In this document: piece after piece, positions 9,371 to 16,321 of the stretch
Position numbering within the stretch: position 1 is the first letter of the stretch
How the letters are laid out: every line of letters begins with the position of its first letter
Origin: an uncultured Erysipelotrichales bacterium
GTDB lineage: Bacteria; Bacillota_I; Bacilli_A; Erysipelotrichales; Coprobacillaceae
Length of the DNA: 25,764 nt
Assembly (NCBI GenBank): GCA_910579135.1
Contig: CAJTTM010000031.1
Span: forward strand, 1-25,764
Direction: 5' to 3'
Made by a program: the position numbers and the translations under genes
Notes under the pieces: generated by a model
What the model was told of the DNA's origin: nothing
Seen by the model: the letters and a program-made list of their open reading frames with translations, nothing else
Databases searched by the model: none

Positions 9371-9401
9371 ATTATACCCCCCCCCCCATGGTTTTTGTCA
9401 A
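9371..9401 (-). promoter_or_regulatory. Consensus promoter with a poly-G tract in its spacer
   Basis: On the minus strand a perfect TTGACA (9401-9396) and a perfect TATAAT (9376-9371) are separated by 19 nt: AAAACCAT followed by eleven G. The spacer is 2 nt over the optimum. It points at the surface-protein gene, with about 275 nt of leader. The gap 9118-9474 holds this promoter, the weaker proximal one and the thrS terminator, with no convincing gene and no terminator in the leader. Confidence 0.75.
9377..9387 (+). repeat. Homopolymer (C)11 tract
   Basis: Eleven consecutive C (G on the minus strand) in otherwise very AT-rich intergenic DNA. No comparable G/C run is seen elsewhere in the window. 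Such tracts change length by slipped-strand mispairing. Confidence 0.97.
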
Positions 9402-9404
9402 TAA

Positions 9405-9422
9405 CCAAAAATGACATATAAA
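9405..9422 (-). repeat. 18-nt shared promoter-upstream element, copy 1
   Basis: TTTATATGTCATTTTTGG (9422-9405, minus strand) is identical to 18993-18976. It lies just upstream of the TTGACA of the poly-G promoter and 28 nt from the TATAAT. Confidence 0.85.
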
Positions 9423-9445
9423 TTAAAGAATAACACAATATTTGT

Positions 9446-9476
9446 AAAAAAAAAGAATGACAATTCTGCCATTCTT
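9446..9476 (-). terminator. Terminator after thrS
   Basis: Hairpin AAGAATG with CATTCTT, extended by three inner pairs around a GAAT loop, followed by nine T on the minus strand. It overlaps the thrS stop codon. Confidence 0.88.
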
Positions 9477-11226
9477 AAATCTTTTTTTCTCTAATTTCTG
9501 TTAATATCATATCAATAAATTCATCAATAGAAACTGTTGTTTGAAGACGCTGACCATGTCGACGATATGTAACACTACCTTCATCTCTTTCTTTATCACC
9601 TAATACAAGTTGATAAGGAACCTTTTTCATTTGTGCTTCACGAATACGATATCCCAATTTCTCATCACGGCTATCTAATTTAGCACGAATACCTTTTTCG
9701 TTTAGTAAATCATATACTTTTTTAGAATATTCTAAATGATATTCGTTATTTACAGGAATAACAGTAATTTGAGTTGGTGATAACCATAATGGGAATGATC
9801 CTTTTGTTTCTTCGATTAAGAAAGCTGTAAAACGATCAAATGTTCCAAATATAGCACGATGAATAACAACTGGAGTTTGTTTGCTTCCATCTCTATCAAC
9901 ATATGATAAATCAAATCTTCTTGGTAATAAGAAGTCTAATTGACAAGTTGATAATGTGACTTCTGGACCGACTGCTGGTTTAACTTCAACATCTAATTTA
10001 GGTCCATAGAAAGCAGCTTCTCCTTTAGCTTCAAAATAATCCACACCCAAATCATCTAAAACACTACGTAATTTTGATTCTGCTTCATTCCACATATCAT
10101 CATCATCAAAATATTTTTCTTTATCTTCAGCATCACGTAATGATAATCTAAATTTATAATTTTCAATACCAAAATCATGATAAGTACTTAAAATTAAATG
10201 AACAACTCGTTTAAATTCTTCACCAATTTGTTCTGGTGTTACAAATAAATGAGCATCATTTTGACACATGCAACGTACTCTTTCTAATCCTTTAACAGCA
10301 CCACTTGCTTCATATCTAAAATCTGTCGCAAATTCACCAATTCTTATTGGCAAATCACGATATGAATGTAATTGATTTTTATAAACCAACATATGATGAG
10401 GACAGTTCATTGGTCTTAATACAAATTCTTCTTCATCAACTTTCATAACTGGAAACATATTTTCTTGATAATGCCCCCAGTGCCCTGAAGTTTTATATAA
10501 ATCAACTGTTCCAACACAAGGAGTGTAAACATGATCATATCCCATAGAACGTTCTTTTTCATAAATATAGTTTTCTAATTGTTTTCTTACAAATGCTCCA
10601 TCAGGAAGCCATAAAGGCATACCAGCACCTACTAAACGATGATTCATGAATAAATTTAAATCTTTACCAATCTTACGATGATCACGAGCTTTAGCTTCTT
10701 CTAGTTCATTTAAATGTGCTTCTAACTCTTCTTTTGTAGGGAAACATACACCATAGATTCTTTGTAAAACTTTATTTTTTTTATCACCTTTCCAATAAGC
10801 ACCAGAATGTTTTAATAATTTAAAGTTCTTACACATTTTTACTGTTTCAACATGAGGACCTCTACATAAATCAGTAAAATCTCCTTGAGAATAACATGAA
10901 ATATTCCCATCTTCCATACGCTCAATTAAATCAATTTTATAAGGATCATCCTTAAACATTTCTAAAGCTTCATCTTTAGAAATCTCATGACGAACAATAC
11001 GCTTTCCATCTTTCGCTATCTTTTTCATTTCTTTTTCAATCTTTGCGATATCTTCATCATTAACAACGTCCTCCCCTAAATCAACATCATAATAAAATCC
11101 TTCACTTACAACTGGACCAACCCAGAATTTAGCTTGTGGATATAGATGTTTAATTGCCTGTGCCATCATATGTGCACATGAATGATTTAAAGTATTTAAT
11201 TCTTCTTCATTAATAAAATCTCTCAT
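9475..11226 (-). CDS. thrS: Threonyl-tRNA synthetase lacking the TGS domain
   Basis: Class II synthetase, 583 aa from ATG 11226-11224, chosen for the GGAGA upstream; a TTG at 11244 is less likely. It begins almost directly in the editing domain: HSCAH (His15, His19) and DLCRGPH near 120 carry the editing residues. The core has RPMNCPHH (zinc Cys) near 270, motif 2 FRYEASGAVKGLERVR, the NDAHLF His, and motif 3 HRAIFGTFDRF near 455. A C-terminal anticodon-binding domain follows. The roughly 60-residue TGS domain of the typical 640-aa enzyme is absent. The start overlaps the upstream GNAT gene as ATGA. A threonine-type T-box precedes the pair. Confidence 0.97.
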   Translation of the reverse strand: MRDFINEEELNTLNHSCAHMMAQAIKHLYPQAKFWVGPVVSEGFYYDVDLGEDVVNDEDIAKIEKEMKKIAKDGKRIVRHEISKDEALEMFKDDPYKIDLIERMEDGNISCYSQGDFTDLCRGPHVETVKMCKNFKLLKHSGAYWKGDKKNKVLQRIYGVCFPTKEELEAHLNELEEAKARDHRKIGKDLNLFMNHRLVGAGMPLWLPDGAFVRKQLENYIYEKERSMGYDHVYTPCVGTVDLYKTSGHWGHYQENMFPVMKVDEEEFVLRPMNCPHHMLVYKNQLHSYRDLPIRIGEFATDFRYEASGAVKGLERVRCMCQNDAHLFVTPEQIGEEFKRVVHLILSTYHDFGIENYKFRLSLRDAEDKEKYFDDDDMWNEAESKLRSVLDDLGVDYFEAKGEAAFYGPKLDVEVKPAVGPEVTLSTCQLDFLLPRRFDLSYVDRDGSKQTPVVIHRAIFGTFDRFTAFLIEETKGSFPLWLSPTQITVIPVNNEYHLEYSKKVYDLLNEKGIRAKLDSRDEKLGYRIREAQMKKVPYQLVLGDKERDEGSVTYRRHGQRLQTTVSIDEFIDMILTEIREKKI

Positions 11227-11738
11227 TTTCTTTCTCCTATCCAATATCTTAATATTTTTTCATTATTTATTTTCATTTCATTTTCTAAAAGACCTCCACA
11301 TTTTTCAATGGTCTTTTTTGAACCCGTATTATCTTTGCTGCAGGTAACTAAAATTTTCTTTATTCCCATTTGATAGCATTTCCTAATCGCAAACTTTAGT
11401 ATTGCAGTCGCAATTCCTTGTCTTCTTTTTTTAACAGAAACACTATATCCAATATGGCCACCTCGCTTTAAAAGATCATCATTAAGGTAATGTCGAATAT
11501 TAAGTGTCCCAACTATTTGATTATCTTCAACAACAAAATAAGTCGTAGCGCCAACATATCCTTCTGGTAAGTCTTTTTCTTCTCTTAAGTTTTTATCAAA
11601 ATCAAGCCATTTTTTAAAATCACTATATCTTGAACAACCTCCATCACCATTAATATAATTTTCACCATATTGATTAGCTTCATTCACATATGCTTGAAAT
11701 AACATTTCATGTTTTTCTTGAGGTAATTCAAATTGCAT
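11223..11738 (-). CDS. GNAT-family N-acetyltransferase
   Basis: 171 aa. Acetyl-CoA-dependent acyltransferase of unknown substrate. The acetyl-CoA loop RRQGIATAILKFAI near residue 103 fits motif A (R/Q-x-x-G-x-G/A). The following CSKDNTGSKKTIEKCGG is the typical asparagine/glycine segment. The start ATG has AAAGGGAG 7-8 nt upstream. It sits between the T-box leader and thrS and overlaps thrS by 4 nt, so it shares the threonine-responsive control. That suggests a role tied to amino-acid or tRNA status, but nothing in the sequence shows the substrate. Confidence 0.88.
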   Translation of the reverse strand: MQFELPQEKHEMLFQAYVNEANQYGENYINGDGGCSRYSDFKKWLDFDKNLREEKDLPEGYVGATTYFVVEDNQIVGTLNIRHYLNDDLLKRGGHIGYSVSVKKRRQGIATAILKFAIRKCYQMGIKKILVTCSKDNTGSKKTIEKCGGLLENEMKINNEKILRYWIGERK

Positions 11739-11756
11739 GCTCTCACTCCCTTTAAT

Positions 11757-11966
11757 AAAAAAGAGACCTCATCCAAAGGACGAAATCTCGTGGTACCACC
11801 TTTATTCATTATCATATTAGATAACCTCATTGTCTTAACGCGACTAACGGCATTCTTTTTCAAGAGCAGCTATTAGGGAGTACTTTTATAACCATTCAAA
11901 GATTTTCACCAACCATCTTTTCTCTAAACAATTCATTATAAAAACATATCCTAAATCATTGCTTAT
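11757..11966 (-). ncRNA. T-box riboswitch leader (threonine type)
   Basis: The minus strand has the T-box core AAAGGTGGTACCACG (11803-11789). A 12-bp terminator hairpin (11789-11763, with some G-U pairs) and six T follow. Upstream is a stem I-like region with a GGTTGGTGAAAATC distal element. The probable specifier is ACT (11881-11879) in AAAAGTACTCCC, a threonine codon. Reading it one base earlier gives TAC, so the specifier is inferred partly from thrS downstream. Uncharged tRNA-Thr should stabilise the antiterminator and switch on the acetyltransferase and thrS. Confidence 0.92.
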
Positions 11967-11972
11967 ACAGAT

Positions 11973-12000
11973 ATTTTACAACATTTCTTCTGTTTGTCAA
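11973..12000 (-). promoter_or_regulatory. Promoter of the T-box/thrS operon
   Basis: TTGACA (12000-11995), a 16-nt spacer and TAAAAT (11978-11973), placed just upstream of the T-box leader and right after corA. Confidence 0.75.
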
Positions 12001-12003
12001 TAA

Positions 12004-12936
12004 TTAAAAAAATTTCTTTTTCTTAAACCAATACACACATACTCCAATTATGATAATACTTAAAATAAAGATAATAAAATAACTATACTGATAATCTAAT
12101 TCAGGCATATATTTAAAATTCATACCATACCATCCCGCTATTAAAGTCAATGGTGTAAATATAGTTGTTACAACAGTAAAAAACTGCATTGTTTTATTCA
12201 TTTGATAATCAAGTTTAAATTGATGAACTTCTCTTGTTTGAGCAGATAATCCTTGAAGCAATGAAACATTATCAGAAAGACGAGTCACTCTACTTACATA
12301 TATTTCCATATAACGTATATCATCTTCATCAAAGAAACCATGATAATTCATTTGAAGTTCTTCTCCAATACCAACTAAATTTTCATAATAGTTTTTAAGT
12401 AATAAAAGTTCTTTATTGATTGACCTTAGTTTATTAGTAAAAGTAATAGATTCTTCTTGTGTATTATATCTTTCTAATTCATCTAAATCTTGTTGTAATC
12501 TTTCTATGTACTGATAATCATTTACAATTAATCCATTGATAAAATAATAAATAAGCCTTGCTAGTGTGAGATGAGTTCCTTCTATGTTTTGATAAACTTC
12601 ATCAAAAACATCATAAATATGATGATCTTCATCATCAATAACAACAATCATAAAATGATTTTTAAAGATAAAAAAAGAAAAAATATCTTTCTTTAAAAAT
12701 ACATTTTTAGAATTCACTAAACTCATGATTCCAAAAAAATAAGAACGATGTGGAATAATTGAATTTTGTTGTAATATATTTATATGAGTGCATTTTTCTA
12801 TAGAGCTTTTCTCAATACCATATTTCTTATATTCTTTCTTTAAATCTTCAATATTCATAATAGAAAAATATAAATGTTTATTTTCCATTTCATTAAACTC
12901 TATTTTTTCTCTTTTCTCATCCATTTTATATATCAT
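12004..12936 (-). CDS. corA: CorA-family magnesium/divalent cation channel
   Basis: 310 aa from ATG 12936-12934, chosen because AGGAG lies upstream; the longer frame from TTG 12990 runs back through the acpP terminator into acpP. A mostly helical cytoplasmic domain fills residues 1-240. Two C-terminal helices are split by the selectivity motif YGMNF (near 269) followed by MPEL, and the protein ends in a basic KKKKFF tail. CorA proteins form pentamers and carry Mg2+, sometimes Co2+ or Ni2+. The gene lies 37 nt after acpP, behind its terminator. No clear terminator of its own is seen before the T-box promoter. Confidence 0.93.
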   Translation of the reverse strand: MIYKMDEKREKIEFNEMENKHLYFSIMNIEDLKKEYKKYGIEKSSIEKCTHINILQQNSIIPHRSYFFGIMSLVNSKNVFLKKDIFSFFIFKNHFMIVVIDDEDHHIYDVFDEVYQNIEGTHLTLARLIYYFINGLIVNDYQYIERLQQDLDELERYNTQEESITFTNKLRSINKELLLLKNYYENLVGIGEELQMNYHGFFDEDDIRYMEIYVSRVTRLSDNVSLLQGLSAQTREVHQFKLDYQMNKTMQFFTVVTTIFTPLTLIAGWYGMNFKYMPELDYQYSYFIIFILSIIIIGVCVYWFKKKKFF

Positions 12937-12951
12937 AACCTTGCTCCTATC

Positions 12952-12975
12952 AAAAAAAGAGGATTTCTCCCCTCT
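12952..12975 (-). terminator. Terminator after acpP
   Basis: Hairpin AGAGG with CCTCT overlapping the acpP stop, followed by seven T on the minus strand. Read-through could still reach corA, whose SD follows directly. Confidence 0.75.
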
Positions 12976-13195
12976 ATTTCTTTGAATCAATTAATGTTAA
13001 TAAATCATTAACAGTTTTGATAGATAATAATTCATCATCTTCAAACTGAACACCAATTTCTTCTTCTAATTCAAACACTAAATCTACTAAATCTAAAGAA
13101 TCCATATTTAATTCTTTAAATGCTGTATCCTTAGTTAACTCTTTACCATTTAACTTACCCTCTAATGCTTCTTTTATACGTCCAAAATAATCCAT
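12974..13195 (-). CDS. acpP: Acyl carrier protein
   Basis: 73 aa from ATG 13195-13193, which has GAGGTG upstream. The acidic helical protein carries the phosphopantetheine attachment site MDSLDLVDLVFELEEE at Ser33. It shuttles acyl groups in fatty-acid synthesis and supplies acyl-ACP to PlsX. It stands alone with its own promoter and terminator, away from fab genes and from plsX. A second ACP elsewhere in the genome cannot be excluded. Confidence 0.95.
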   Translation of the reverse strand: MDYFGRIKEALEGKLNGKELTKDTAFKELNMDSLDLVDLVFELEEEIGVQFEDDELLSIKTVNDLLTLIDSKK

Positions 13196-13213
13196 AATTA
13201 TCACCTCGAATAC

Positions 13214-13242
13214 ATTATATAGTAAAAAATCATAAAAAACAA
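13214..13242 (-). promoter_or_regulatory. acpP promoter
   Basis: TTGTTT (13242-13237), a 17-nt spacer and a perfect TATAAT (13219-13214). The -35 touches the stop codon of the upstream gene. Confidence 0.7.
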
Positions 13243-13653
13243 TCATCTTATCATAAAGCTTTCATCAAAATACCTAAAAAACTCTTCAAAAGCAATATTC
13301 TTTAAACGATAATAAGTTGCTCTTGAATATTGTCCAACCCACCAATCTTTGACATATGAACTATAATAATCATTTTTAAATATCATAACACTTTTATCTG
13401 ACATATGTTCAAAAACATCATCCATCATCACAATAAACATTTCTAATTCTCTTTTTCTCTCAATTCGTTTAAGTAAATGTTTATCTACACGATATGGAGT
13501 TGAACTTTCTTTAATTTGTAAAAACGAGGATGAAGGATAAGGATTATAAAATCCATTCATCTCTCTTAAGTCCAAATTTGCTTTTTGATAAAGCTTATAA
13601 ATATATCTTACAAGCTTATCTTTCTCTTTAAATGTTAATATACTGACATCCAT
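13243..13653 (-). CDS. Small protein of unknown function, possible HTH
   Basis: 136 aa from ATG 13653-13651, chosen for the strong TAGGAGG 7 nt upstream; the longer frame begins inside the upstream gene. I do not recognise it with confidence. It is basic and helical, with no signal peptide or membrane helix. Its second half, from about residue 70 (KRELEMFIVMMDD) through YSRATYYRLKNIAFEEFFRYF, resembles the C-terminal helix-turn-helix of sigma-70 region 4 or ArpU-like regulators. It may belong to the mollicute MG284/MPN403-type small proteins. It stands between a phosphatase and acpP, and the acpP promoter starts at its stop codon. Confidence 0.65.
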   Translation of the reverse strand: MDVSILTFKEKDKLVRYIYKLYQKANLDLREMNGFYNPYPSSSFLQIKESSTPYRVDKHLLKRIERKRELEMFIVMMDDVFEHMSDKSVMIFKNDYYSSYVKDWWVGQYSRATYYRLKNIAFEEFFRYFDESFMIR

Positions 13654-13702
13654 AAAAAAACCTCCTATTATTCTATACAAATAAAAAGAGGATTTTTCTT
13701 TT

Positions 13703-14437
13703 TTAAATTGTGAAATTTTCAATTAATTCATCAATTTCTTCATTATTAAGTCCAATATTCAATAAATACTCCTTAGCACTTCCATAATGTTCTCTCAAAT
13801 AATCTAAAAATTCCATCATATATCTAGGAGATGATCTTAAAAACTTATCATCACCATCTTTCATCATTTTCTTTAATTGTTCATTGATATCCTTATTATT
13901 TTCATAAGATTCACTATAATCCTTGACAATATCATAATCATGACATCCAGCAAGTTCTAACAATAAACCTGCAATAATTCCTGTTCTATCCTTACCTGCT
14001 GAACAATGAAATAAAACAGCATCATAAGGATATTTTAAAAAGATTTTAAAAACTTCTTTTATTTTCTCTTTACTTGATTCTAAAGTATAAATATAAACAC
14101 CACCTAGATCTTTATAATTTTTGACTTCCTCAGGTACAATAACTGCACTGCCTTGTCCAAATAAATTCATTTCATAACATTCAATACCTTTATATTCCTT
14201 AAAACGACTTGGTTGATTTTCTCTTTCAAAATCACTTCTCAAATCAATTACTGCTCTTACACCATAATCATATAATAAATCTAAATCATTATCACTTGCA
14301 TTTGCAGGTGAAGATGCCCTTATATAATGACGAGCTTTAGTATATGTTCCCTGTCTTGTTTCATATCCACCCAAATCTCTTGTATTGCTCATTTTATCTA
14401 ATTGTAACAATCTATCTTCTCTTGTCATATATAACAT
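13703..14437 (-). CDS. Tyrosine-protein phosphatase (Y_phosphatase3 type)
   Basis: 244 aa from ATG 14437-14435, with AGAGGTG 9 nt upstream; the GTG at 14449 lies inside that SD. The P-loop HCSAGKDRTG near residues 142-151 is the CX5R active site of dual-specificity/tyrosine phosphatases. The N-terminal NTRDLGGY and VIDLRSDFE segments are typical of this PTP-like family. There is no signal peptide, so it is probably cytosolic. Relatives act on phosphotyrosine or phosphoinositides; the substrate here is unknown. It has its own promoter, overlapping the terminator of the ABC genes. Confidence 0.9.
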   Translation of the reverse strand: MLYMTREDRLLQLDKMSNTRDLGGYETRQGTYTKARHYIRASSPANASDNDLDLLYDYGVRAVIDLRSDFERENQPSRFKEYKGIECYEMNLFGQGSAVIVPEEVKNYKDLGGVYIYTLESSKEKIKEVFKIFLKYPYDAVLFHCSAGKDRTGIIAGLLLELAGCHDYDIVKDYSESYENNKDINEQLKKMMKDGDDKFLRSSPRYMMEFLDYLREHYGSAKEYLLNIGLNNEEIDELIENFTI

Positions 14438-14458
14438 ATTGTTAATCACCTCTATTTC

Positions 14459-14487
14459 ATTTTAATAAAAAAGAATAAGTTTGTCTA
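14459..14487 (-). promoter_or_regulatory. Promoter of the tyrosine phosphatase gene
   Basis: TAGACA (14487-14482), a 17-nt spacer and TAAAAT (14464-14459). The leader to the ATG is only about 15 nt. It lies inside the terminator hairpin region of the upstream operon. Confidence 0.5.
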
Positions 14488-14498
14488 TCTGATTCTTT
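14467..14498 (-). terminator. Terminator after the ABC transporter pair
   Basis: Stem AAAGAAT with ATTCTTT around a loop of about 15 nt, then a T-run on the minus strand. The long loop makes it weaker than others in the window. Confidence 0.5.
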
Positions 14499-14533
14499 AA
14501 AGCTTTCATTCTATATTAGCTTAACTATAAACA

Positions 14534-16321
14534 TTAATTACGCAAAATTTTCTCTACATTTATTAATTTTATAGATAAATGATATAGGCACAACAGAATA
14601 ACAATAATAATCATTAAATATATCATTGAAATAAAAAGAAATAATAAATTTGTTTTAAAAATGCATATAAGTCCAACACTTATAAAAAGATTCAATAGGA
14701 AAGGTATTTTTATTTCTTTTAGGCATTCATATATTAATATTTTCTCTAAAATATCAATTGATATTCCATTTATAAGTAAAATGGAAAACTCTCTTCTTCT
14801 TTTCATAAATAAATTCAGATTTAATACAATCACTATGATTATACCTATTGCATATAACACAAGTGTAAAAAGAGTACGAATATTTTTATAATAACTTACA
14901 TTTTCATCAACTGCTTCAGTATCAATAAAACTATCATTCACATGATATCCCTGTTTTATATACTTTTCTTTAGCTGTTTTTAATTTATTATAGTCATTAA
15001 ACTCTGCGACAAATCCCACACAATCATCACGATCATACAAAGTTTTCATATCTTTATAATACATATAAATGAATTTATTATCCCTTTTATTAAAATAATT
15101 GTATATTCCAGACTTTAAGAATCCCAAAATTTTAGTGTCCACTTTTTTATTGATCATAGTATCACTACAATGGACATTTAATGATAAATTAATATCGGTA
15201 CTTAAATAAGGATAATATTTTTCTAATACACCTCTAGCATATCGACTGATGTATATCCCATGTTTATCATTTAATTGACTACCTGACTCTAGTCTATCCT
15301 TAAAATTCTGATTATCAAAATAAGGAATAACATATAATTCATCATCTTGTTCGAGTGTAACTTTTATATACTTATGTTCGTTAGATTGAAGATGAGCATA
15401 TCTTTCATATATAAAATTTTCATTAACAAAATGTGAATTTTTATCATTGGTTACATATAATAACTTATCAAAATAATTATAAAGTATACTTTTGTTTTCC
15501 TCTATAATATAATCAAAATAAGAATAAGCACAACTATTTAAAATAAGTATCACAAAAATAATTAAAGATAACAAAATATATCTCATATGATATTTCTTAA
15601 AATAATCTTGAACATAATATTTATAAAAATCCTTATTTATTTCATTATGATTATGTTTTAATATTTCATTTTTTCCCTTATTTTCCTTTTTTACAATTAA
15701 ATGATTTTTTTCTATTGCATATACCTTATCTGCATAACTTTCTGCTATTTCACTATGACTAGAGATAACAACTGTTTTATGAAGTTCATGTGATAAATAT
15801 GTTAAAACCCTAAAAATAATTACTTCATTTTCTTCGTCTAAAGATGCTGTTGGTTCATCTAATATAAATACATCTGGATCTTTAACAAGAGCACATGCTA
15901 TTGCTAATCTTTGTTTTTGACCCAAAGATAGAGTTAAAACATCTTGATTTAACGGAACATCTAACTGAACTATAGATAATATATTCTTTATATCGTTTTC
16001 ATTTAATTCTTTATTAATCATTAATGCAAAATGGTTAATATTTTCTTTCACATTCAAATGATCAATAATATCATTTTCCTGTAAAACATAACCTACTTGA
16101 TTTCTTTTGATTTCATTACAATCTTTTAAACTATTAACATGAATATCATCATAATAAATGTCACAATCCATATTAATTAATCCTATTCGATATAATAATG
16201 TAGATTTTCCTGACCCACTAGGTCCACAAATCAAAGTGATTTGTGAAGAAGGAATTGTTAATTCTTCATTATCAAACAGAAGTTTATCATATTGAATATG
16301 TATATTTTCTAATCTAATCAT
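14534..16321 (-). CDS. ABC transporter, ATPase fused to FtsX-like permease (second of pair)
   Basis: 595 aa. Residues 1-220 are the ATPase: Walker A GPSGSGKST (33-41), Q-loop VLQEND, signature LSLGQKQR near 133 (Leu for the first Gly of LSGGQ), Walker B VFILDEPT near 155, and the H-loop His in VVISSHSE. A helix at about 244-265 is followed by an extracytoplasmic domain (about 265-480) and further helices near 482-505 and 534-582. This is MacB-like topology: such proteins move or sense peptides and lipids outside the membrane rather than classical substrates. The start overlaps the upstream partner by 8 nt. The pair may work as a heterodimer, perhaps in export of, or immunity to, the peptide encoded upstream. 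Confidence 0.87.
   Translation of the reverse strand: MIRLENIHIQYDKLLFDNEELTIPSSQITLICGPSGSGKSTLLYRIGLINMDCDIYYDDIHVNSLKDCNEIKRNQVGYVLQENDIIDHLNVKENINHFALMINKELNENDIKNILSIVQLDVPLNQDVLTLSLGQKQRLAIACALVKDPDVFILDEPTASLDEENEVIIFRVLTYLSHELHKTVVISSHSEIAESYADKVYAIEKNHLIVKKENKGKNEILKHNHNEINKDFYKYYVQDYFKKYHMRYILLSLIIFVILILNSCAYSYFDYIIEENKSILYNYFDKLLYVTNDKNSHFVNENFIYERYAHLQSNEHKYIKVTLEQDDELYVIPYFDNQNFKDRLESGSQLNDKHGIYISRYARGVLEKYYPYLSTDINLSLNVHCSDTMINKKVDTKILGFLKSGIYNYFNKRDNKFIYMYYKDMKTLYDRDDCVGFVAEFNDYNKLKTAKEKYIKQGYHVNDSFIDTEAVDENVSYYKNIRTLFTLVLYAIGIIIVIVLNLNLFMKRRREFSILLINGISIDILEKILIYECLKEIKIPFLLNLFISVGLICIFKTNLLFLFISMIYLMIIIVILLCLYHLSIKLINVEKILRN

Noticed and set aside
13670..13702. Possible terminator after the tyrosine phosphatase gene
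   Set aside because: Only an A/T-only stem with a weak T-run; too poor to call.
14661..14891. Plus-strand frames in ABC, corA, pyrE and peptide regions (also 12788-12985, 18542-18742, 22692-22880)
   Set aside because: Each lies opposite a well-supported gene or remnant and lacks a start signal.
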